In this document: piece by piece, positions 57,117 through 64,000 of the stretch | How the letters are laid out: each line of letters opens with the position of its first letter | How positions within the stretch are numbered: the first letter of the stretch is position 1 | Source of the DNA: Okapia johnstoni | Lineage: Eukaryota; Chordata; Mammalia; Artiodactyla; Giraffidae | NCBI GenBank assembly: GCA_024291935.2 | Contig: CM044321.1 | Location: 63,792,985 to 63,856,984, forward strand | Reading direction: 5' to 3' | DNA length: 64,000 bases | Notes under the pieces: model-generated | Databases searched by the model: none | Told to the model about the DNA's origin: nothing | Seen by the model: the letters and a program-made list of their open reading frames with translations, nothing else | Position numbers and translations under genes: made by a program

Positions 57117-57730
57117 GGTCTGATCTCCTGATGTGAAGCAAAGACGATCTACTGACATCAGCTTGTGGTGAAGGGAAGTGTAGCGTTTATTTCAGGGCAA
57201 AGGGAGGAAAATGGGCAGCTTGTGCTCAAAAGACCCCAATGTCCCCATGGCTTTTAGGGAAGCATTTTTAAAGGCAAAGTAAGGGAGAGGATCTCAGGGT
57301 GTGTGATCAGCTTCTGTACACCCCTCTAATTGGTTGGTGGTGAGGTAACAGGTTGGTATTTTGGAAGCTAAAGTCATCAACTTTCAGGTTGCAACTGGTC
57401 TGGGGTCTGTGTGCTGGTGATAAGTTTGCAGGTAACTCTTCAACCAGGTGGGGGCTTAGTATCTGCAAACCAACTCAAGAGTATGGTTTAGGATATTATC
57501 TATAGTCTTCGAAGAGGGGTTAAAGGTTTATGATATTGTTTTATGGCTAAATTATTATTATTTTGTCTTGCTTGACTGCTTTCCTTTGTTTCTGCGTTTT
57601 CTCACTTCTCTGATTAAATTCTCTTTGGAAACTTGGGGAAGACCTAAGAGGCTAAAGCTTTTCTAAAAGCAAGAGGCAGGGAACATGGGGGTCTCTTCCT
57701 GGAAGGCTCTGCAGGGTCTTGCTGGCTTTT
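57117..57730. mobile_element. Possible endogenous retrovirus LTR
   Basis: About 600 bp with the phrases GATGTGAAGCAAAGACGATC, ACTGACATCAGCTTGTGG, GGCAGCTTGTGCTCAAAAGAC, TCTAATTGGTTGGTGGTGAGG and ATATTATCTATAGTCTTCG. I associate these with a dispersed artiodactyl LTR family, but cannot name it or fix the edges. No gag, pol or env coding was seen next to it, so it would be a solitary LTR. Confidence 0.4.
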
Positions 57731-57784
57731 GGTTTTTGCTATAGTTTACATGTAAATAATGGAAAACTATTCAAAGTTTAATGT

Positions 57785-57950
57785 TAAAAGACCAAGATTC
57801 AAATCCTGGTTCAGCCACAGATATTTTTTAGCAAATCACTTAACTGAGCCTCACTATATTCATCAGTAAAACATGTATACAGTGATCATCTCTGTTTCGC
57901 AGAGTGCTGGTGGGATCAACTCTGATAAATAAGTGAAAGCTATTTTGAAC
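57785..57950 (+). mobile_element. MIR SINE fossil
   Basis: AAGACCAAGATTCAAATCCTGG, TTCAGCCACAGATATTTTTTAGC, ATCACTTAACTGAGCCTCAC, GTGCTGGTGGGATCAAC in MIR order. Confidence 0.65.
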
Positions 57951-57963
57951 GATAGTAATAACG

Positions 57964-58167
57964 TGGGTGCATGCTCAGTCATGTCCAACTCTTTGCAACC
58001 CTGCGTACTGTAGCCCTCCAGGCTCCTGTCCATGGGATTTTCCAGGAGAGAATAGTGGAGTGAGTTGTCATTTCCTTCTCCAGGGGAATCTTGCCAACCC
58101 AGGAATCGAACCCACATCTCCTGCATTGCAGGTGGATTCTTTACCACTGGGCCACCTAGAAAGCCCA
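57964..58167 (-). mobile_element. Bov-tA SINE
   Basis: Reverse-strand Bov-tA, GGTGCATGCTCAGTCATGTCC to TGGGCCACCTAGAAAGCCC. Near full length. Confidence 0.92.
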
Positions 58168-58169
58168 TC

Positions 58170-58385
58170 ATAATAGCAACCATAGTTTTATTGAACATCG
58201 TTCTAAATGCTTTGCATGCCTTTGGCATGTTTACTGCTAACAGCTCAGTTATTATCCCCATTTAACAGATAAAGCCATTAAGACACAAAACTTGTTAATA
58301 AAAACAGGTCCAAGACCAGACAGATATAAATGGCAGAGCTGGGATTTGAACCAGTTTCTCTCCAGAGCTTGCCCTCATGGCCACT
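58170..58385 (-). mobile_element. MIR SINE
   Basis: Antisense MIR: TTATTATCCCCATTTAACAG, AAGACACAAAACTTGTTAAT, AATGGCAGAGCTGGGATTTG, AACCAGTTTCTCTCCAGAGC. It abuts the Bov-tA on its left. Confidence 0.78.
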
Positions 58386-59379
58386 GTAGCACAGCAGATG
58401 ACAGTAAAACCAGAGATGCAAATGTACTGAAAATGAATTTCCAAGTGAGTAATCTGTACAAGGAATATCATCTGAAAGTTTTCTGCTGTGAGTTTTCCCC
58501 GCTTCAGTCATCCTTCTGACTGTCATATCCAGCTCTTTTCTCGCGGGGCTGATTCCGGTCACCATTGTGGCTTTGCCTCTGTTGAGACATGTTCTCTTCA
58601 AAGCAGGAGCAGTGAAAAGCTGCAAAGGAATCGGATGATAAAGTGGAAAGAGTGAAAGAGTATAAAGACTTTGTGCTTGGGTTCCCAGTAGGAACAAAGC
58701 TTCCTTCCTCATGGACCCTAGGAGTCTTTAGAATCTTTTTTGTTCAAAAGAGAATCTGCCCCTGCAAGCAGATCTGCCCCCTCCTTTTGTGGGAGGGATT
58801 CTTTAACAGCCGAGGCTGTGACCCCGGCTTGATAAGCCTCTGAGAAAAAAAGCACTTCCCTCCAAGCCTTCCTGTGATGTGATGCTCTGACACAGTAGGG
58901 TGGCACCCTGTGCTGCCAGAGTCTCACCCTGCCCACCGTGGCATCGGGGACCACGTGCTGTCCATGGGGCATCACCCTTGAGATCGCTTGTCCACCCTTT
59001 TTTTCTAATAGTATATCTGAGCCCTTGTATCAAAACCCAATGCCCAGTAAAGCTTTTAAAGGTATTTTTTTTTTTTTTTTTTTGTAGCAAGGAAATAGAA
59101 TTGTTTAAATAATTAATACTTTGAGTGCTTTGGATAAACGGGTAGAGGGGAAGATATACAAGAAGGAATGGCTTTTCAGATTGCCGTTAGGCAGCCTACA
59201 AATGAATTTGTGGGAAGGAAACTGGGGACTCTGGGATTTCTGACTGTGGAACAGGGTGAGCCCGTGCCGGCTGGTACCCAGGGATGGCCACTGAAAGGCG
59301 TGGACTACGTGCCTCTCTCACTTGGCTTCCTTGCACATCAGCCTCTTGGCTTTGCTTTAATCCCTAGCCTATGAGTTCA

Positions 59380-59584
59380 TTGGCTCAGACAGTAACGAAT
59401 CTGCCTACAATGCGGGAGACCTGGGTTCAATCCCTGGGTTGGGAGGATCCCCTGGAGAAGGGAATGGCTACCCATACCAGTATTCTTGCCTGGACAATTC
59501 CATGGACGGAGGAGCCTGGTGGACTACAGTCTATGGGGTCGCAAAGAGTCGAACACAGCTGAGCGACTTACACTTTCATTTTTC
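59380..59584 (+). mobile_element. Bov-tA SINE with TSD, head-trimmed
   Basis: Starts TTGGCTCAGACAGTAACG (missing roughly ten bases of the head) and ends ACAGCTGAGCGACTTAC plus an ACTTTCATTTTT tail. Flanked by ATGAGTTCA at 59371-59379 and 59585-59593. Confidence 0.9.
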
Positions 59585-60130
59585 ATGAGTTCACCGTGCA
59601 GTGCTTTTTTGAGGTTTTTCGGCTGAGATCAGGAAATCAACATATTGGAAATGCTGTCCCGTGTAGAAGGCATTCTGCAGGAAGCTGCAGTTTCCCTGGA
59701 TGGCTGTTGTGGTTCACGAGCAGCCTGTTTGTGAGTAAACCTTTTCTAATTATTTCAACTGTATTCTTTAGCCAGCGGCGTAAAAGCTCTGGTTCAAGGT
59801 TCCCACAACCTCGCCACCCCCTCCGCACACCTTTTAGGGGGCCTCTGCTAACCAGGTGATCGGGCACTTTTGCTGGCATGGCTGGGGAGGTCAGAGGTCA
59901 TGTTGCATCTGACTTTCAGTCATGCCTTATTTATCTGGGCACTGATTAAGGGCTCCCAAAGAAGGACGGAGGGCATTTTCTAGTTGAAGGTTAAAATCAC
60001 ATCCCTTTTCTCCATATTCAAGGGAGGCTGTGCAGGCTGCAAGAGTCTTGCCTCAGTCCAAGGTCTGGATGTTGGAATTCTTCTGTGGGTTATTCTCTCA
60101 CCCTGCTGGGCAGCTGCTTCCAGAGGTCAT

Positions 60131-60355
60131 CTGTGTGCTGCGTGCTAGGTTGCTTCAGTTGTGTCCGACTCTTTGTGATCGCATGGACTGTAGCCTGCCA
60201 GGCTCCTCTGTCCATGGGATTCTCCAGGCAGGAATACTGGAGTGGGTTGCCATGACCTCCCCCAGGGGATCTTACCAACCCAGAGATGGAACCCGTGTCT
60301 CTTATGTTACCTGCATTGGCAGGCGGGTTCTTTACCACTAGCGCCACCTGGGAAA
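60131..60355 (-). mobile_element. Bov-tA SINE with 11-bp TSD
   Basis: Reverse-strand Bov-tA with landmarks GGTTGCTTCAGTTGTGTCC … TAGCGCCACCTGGGAAA. It carries a small extra segment TTATGTTACC in the tRNA-like head. Flanked by perfect CCAGAGGTCAT at 60120-60130 and 60356-60366. Confidence 0.93.
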
Positions 60356-60940
60356 CCAGAGGTCATTTGGAAAATGAAAGTGACTAATTTTTAAATGATT
60401 AAAATAAGCCCCAAACATACATGCTTTGCTGAAAAGATGCACTTGCATGTCTCCTGATTCCTTTCTTGGAACAGCTAATCAGGCTGTCGTGAACTGCTAA
60501 GTCTTTGGCATCTGTGATTACTGGATCCTGGCTTAGAAACATAAACAGCTGAGAGTCTTAGAACAGCTAGTGCCTAAGCAGGCAGTTTATCCGTGCAGAT
60601 CATAGATAAGGCTCTTCCTAATGATCTCCTCTTCCCGCTGAAACAGAGTCATGCAGAACCAGATTGCTCTTTAAGTAGAAGATATATGCATATTACCATC
60701 TCATCTCCTCTTTGACATTGAAGATCTACATAAAATAACAATATAATTTACTCAGGGACGTTGTATTTTTATCTTATAGGCATTTCGCATAGGTCATGCA
60801 CTTGGTAAAATCCACCACTGCTGGAGTGAGCAAATAACTTATTTTCTTCCTAATATGGAAAACATTGGACCAATAGCTGAAGTAAAGGTACTCATAAACC
60901 GATTTAGATGGTAAACTGAGAACAGACATCGCTCCTCTCT

Positions 60941-61300
60941 TAGTCCGTTAGGGCTGTAATAACAAAATACCACAAACTAGATGGCTTATATACAAAATAA
61001 GTTTATTTCTCCCAGTCTTGCAGGCTGAAAGTCCAGTATTAAGGTGCCAGCACATTTTGTCTGACAGGAGCTAGTTTTCTGGTTTTGCAGTGTTCTCACA
61101 TGTTAAAAAGGGGCTGAGAGCTCTGTGGGGTCCTTTTATAAAAGGGCACTAACCCAATTCATGAGGGCTTCTGCCACGTGACCTAATCATCTCCACAAGC
61201 ATCTCCCCTCCCAATACAGTCACCTTGGGGGTTAAATTTCAGTGTATGAATTGACTGGGGTGGGGGTGGACACAAATATTCTGCTCAAACCAGCTGCCTT
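60941..61300. mobile_element. Old mammalian interspersed repeat, family unassigned
   Basis: Phrases CCGTTAGGGCTGTAATAAC, AAAATACCACAAACTAGATGGC, CTTTTATAAAAGGGCACTAACC and CCAATTCATGAGGGCTTC match a widespread mammalian repeat whose name I cannot fix from memory. Confidence 0.55.
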
Positions 61301-62197
61301 GTAAAGAAAATCCCAGTTGCTATCAATAATGTGTCTTTTCTGTATCTTTTGATCATTTATCCCCTTACCTTTACAAATAAAGCCAAAAAGATGCTTATAA
61401 AGTCCTAATATTCACTGCCACTTATTTTAGGTAGTTAGTATATGAGTTTATTGGAATTCAGGAAATGGTTATATCATCAATAAGAATCGATCAGTCAGAA
61501 ATTCCAAAGTGGTCTTTGGTGGTTTTTTTTTTTTTTCCTTTTGACTTTCAATACCTAATTCTAATCTGAAGGAAAAAAAAGTTGGTTCACTTTTGAGTTT
61601 AGAGAGCTTAGAATAGTTCTTCTCCGTACAAGTTATATACATTATTACCACATCTGACCTTGGCTGTAACAATTAATGAGCCTAGAAAATGTGAAAACCA
61701 ACGGTTTCTGAATGAAAAGCAACAAATTTAGGATGTGAAAGGATTTGGTTGGACTGGAAACAGAGATTTATCTGGTGCTGTTGATAATAGCAATTTTTTT
61801 TCTTTTAAGTTAAAACTTCTGTGACAGCTATAAGTTCCTTAAGCGTATTTAAACCCTCATCCTTGCTATATAGATTTTTTACTGTTATGATTTGGTATAT
61901 TATCTGTAGTATGAAAGTAAATGTAATACCTTTTAGATTTTTGTTTCCGCAAATAATGTAAAAAAAGTTGATACAAATATTTTAGCTTATTACAATGTCA
62001 AATTAAAATTTCCTATAAAAACTCAGAGCACGCATTGAGACATCCTTATGACTTGGCAGAGGTCTGAACTGGATGGAAAAGCTTAGCTGTTTTCAAAGAA
62101 AAAGGAGCTTAAGAATCATTGTGATACTTCATTAGGGAATTAAAGTGTCCAGAATGGAGCATGGTTTTTTAGGCTCCATACCTCTGGTTGATTTTCC

Positions 62198-62312
62198 AGT
62201 ATTCTTGCCTGGAGAATCCCATGGGCAGAGGAGCCTGGCAGGCTACAGTCCATAGGGTTGCAAGAGTTGGACACGACTGAGTGACTTTCACTTCACTTCA
62301 CTTCACTTCACA
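62198..62312 (+). mobile_element. Bov-tA SINE 3' half with (ACTTC)n tail
   Basis: CCAGTATTCTTGCCTGGAG to GTTGGACACGACTGAGTGAC, then a pentanucleotide (ACTTC)n run at about 62288-62311 in place of the usual tail. The tRNA head is missing. Confidence 0.88.
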
Positions 62313-63049
62313 GGATTTATAAGCTACGCCTCTCCTTGTATAGCTTGTGATTCCCCCAAGGTGGGAAGAGTTAAGTCCTTGTCTTCCAGTCTTAGCTCCT
62401 CTGATGGTGTAATTAATTACGGGTGTCTGCTGTGGTGTATATTTTAAGGCTTCAGTTGGTCTGGGCAAAAGTCAGTTTTATGGAAACGGAATTCCAATTT
62501 GCTCTCAAGTGAATTCCGAGTTCTCCAGTGGCCCCCAGTTGAACTGAAGATGTGCTGAAGCCCTCCCTCCGGTGGGGTGGGGGTGCTGGGTGTGCTGGGG
62601 GCACTTTTGCAAGTCTGGGAGGGGGCTTTGGGATTGCCTATGCTGACTTCTGCTTTTACAGTGGCTGGGAGTCTGAATTGGCCTGTGAGCTTCCTCTGCA
62701 CTGAGGGAGCACGTTGGAATGAGGGAAGGCACTTGGATTTTCACATCAGCTGGGCCTGAGCTCAGATTTCAGTCTGAAAAATCCAGCTTGATCCAGTTTC
62801 TCATGCAGGCCTGGAACCCTTCCTTCCAGGCCTAGATGAGAAACTTAAGTGGTTAGTTAAAAATCCTGTACTATGTATTGAATTTACTTGTAATGAGGGA
62901 ATTTGCTTACATATGTTGTAAGTGTAGATATATGCAGTGATATAATATAGAAGAGAAACACTAGTTTTTATAGACTCGTATCAAACACGCAGTTCTAAAC
63001 TGATCGTCTTGTGGTCAAGTCTGCCCTGTACTGCTGGTCACGGTGCAAT

Positions 63050-63215
63050 ATGCCCTCCCACTGGGAAGTTTTATTCGCTGATACTCCTGCGTTTTTTCAT
63101 CTGCATAACGGGACTGATGGTAATGCCTGCTGTATAAGTTATTGTGAGGATTAAATGAAACAATGTGTGACGAATTTAGCATTGCCTTAGGCACTCCACT
63201 ATTGGTAGTTTATAT
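63050..63215 (+). mobile_element. MIR SINE fossil
   Basis: TTTTTTCATCTGCATAACGGG, ATGCCTGCTGTATAAGTTATTG, TGAGGATTAAATGAAAC and GCATTGCCTTAGGCACTCC follow MIR order. Confidence 0.65.
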
Positions 63216-63257
63216 CGCAATGTGTTGAGGGAACTCACTATTTAAAATTACCCTTTA

Positions 63258-63470
63258 GGGACTTCCCTGGTGGTCCAGTAGCTACAGCTCCACGCTCCCA
63301 ATGCAGGGGGCCCGGATTCGATCCTTGGTCAGAGAACTAGAGCCCACATGCCGCAATTGAGAGCTCGAACACTGCAACTAAAAGAGGTCCCGCAGGCCAG
63401 AGCTAAGACCTGGTGCTGCCAAATAAATATTTGAGAAATAAGTAACAAAGAAAAACTTGCTTTAAAAAAT
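63258..63470 (+). mobile_element. CHR-type SINE with 14-bp TSD
   Basis: GGGACTTCCCTGGTGGTCC, GGGGCCCGGATTCGATCC, CCCACATGCCGCAATTGAG, GCCAAATAAATATTTGAG, A-rich tail. Flanked by perfect AAAATTACCCTTTA at 63244-63257 and 63471-63484. Confidence 0.93.
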
Positions 63471-63543
63471 AAAATTACCCTTTAATAGTTACTTTTCATA
63501 TCTACCTTTGTAAATGTGTCTGTTTACATAAAAAGGCACCATG

Positions 63544-64000
63544 GTGTTGGCCAAAAAGTTCCTTTGGTTTTTAAGTAAAAATAAAAAGACACATTTTTCA
63601 TTTTCACCAAGAACTTTGTTGAACAACATATTCACCGTTTTGTTCCGCTACCTTCTGCCATTTTTCAGGCTACTTCATAATTCCATCTTCCCGGAACTTT
63701 TTATCTTTTTGAGCAAAGACCTGTTCCAGGTTCCTTTTTACGGTCTTCCAGGGAATTGAATTTTTTTCCATATAAGAGAAATCTGTAAAGACCGAAATAA
63801 ATGGAAATCTGAAGGTGGAATGTCTGGTGAATATGGTGGAAGAATCAGAACTTCCCAGCCAAGCTGTGACAGTTTTTGCCTAGTCGTCAAAGAAACATGC
63901 GGTCTTGGTTATCCTGGTGGAAGATTATGCCTTTTTTGTTGACTAATTCCAGACGCTTTTCATTGAGTGCTGCTTTCAGTTAGTTTAATTGGGAGCGATA
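63544..64000 (-). pseudogene. Mariner (Tc1/mariner) transposase remnant, truncated by window edge
   Basis: The left edge carries a mariner-type terminal repeat (GTTGGCCAAAAAGTTCC at about 63546). Read on the reverse strand, the sequence encodes the C-terminal part of a mariner transposase in one broken frame: PHVSLTTRQKL, QLGWEVLILPPYSPD and PPSDFHLFRSLQ, the region that includes the last catalytic Asp of the DD34D family. Several stops interrupt the frame, so it is inactive. The N-terminal half and the other terminal repeat lie to the right of the window. Confidence 0.85.

Larger units (their letters stand above)
55397..64000 (+). other. DCLK1: DCLK1 intron 3, partial
   Basis: Starts with donor GTAAGT at 55397 and runs off the right edge. 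55397-57116 has no recognised repeat. 58386-59370, 59594-60120, 60367-60940, 61300-62197 and 62313-63049 also look unique apart from poly-T runs (59065-59083 and about 61525-61537). No further exon was recognised. Confidence 0.9.

Noticed and set aside
1..64000. CRISPR arrays, bacterial operons, phage or plasmid features, or an undescribed multi-gene system
   Set aside because: The window is vertebrate nuclear DNA: intron-bearing gene, CpG island and mammalian retroposons. No direct-repeat/spacer arrays or compact gene clusters occur.

Overview
This is mammalian nuclear DNA from a ruminant (Bovidae: cattle, sheep, goat or a close relative). The evidence is dense coverage by lineage-specific retroposons: tRNA-headed Bov-tA/BOV-A2 SINEs ending in a BovB tail, CHR-type SINEs ending in a CCAAAAA-like tail, a nearly complete BovB (RTE) LINE, ruminant L1 3' ends and a mariner copy. 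Older mammalian MIR, L2 and L1 fossils lie beneath them. I cannot choose the species from this sequence alone.

The only protein-coding gene I can support is the 5' part of DCLK1 (doublecortin-like kinase 1, long doublecortin-containing form), on the + strand. A TATA-less CpG island at about 30.2-31.3 kb holds the promoter and a non-coding first exon, probably ending at 30782. The first coding exon (ATG at 36285, donor after 36660) encodes the N-terminus and most of the first doublecortin (N-DC) domain. The next exon (55050-55396) completes N-DC, supplies the linker and opens the second doublecortin (C-DC) domain. The two exons join in frame as 241 codons. The rest of the gene, including the kinase domain, lies beyond the right edge.

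Layout: 1-30 kb is 5' flanking DNA with no recognisable gene, built from unique sequence and layered repeats. 30.2-31.3 kb is the promoter CpG island. 30.8-36.3 kb is intron 1. 36.3-36.7 kb is the first coding exon. 36.7-55.0 kb is intron 2 (18.4 kb), which carries the BovB LINE at 48.7-52.2 kb. 55.05-55.40 kb is the second coding exon. 55.4-64 kb is the start of intron 3, with a possible endogenous-retrovirus LTR near 57.1-57.7 kb and a dead mariner transposase running off the right edge.

I found no previously undescribed biological system. The observations most worth following are regulatory or evolutionary: a 10-codon upstream ORF in the predicted DCLK1 5' UTR, two possible acceptors 7 nt apart before the start codon, a candidate conserved non-coding element in intron 2, several nested insertions dated by target-site duplications, a 21-nt C tract in the 5' flank, and a Z-DNA-prone duplicated microsatellite. 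Repeat family names come from pattern recognition, not a database search, and repeat edges are approximate unless target-site duplications are given.
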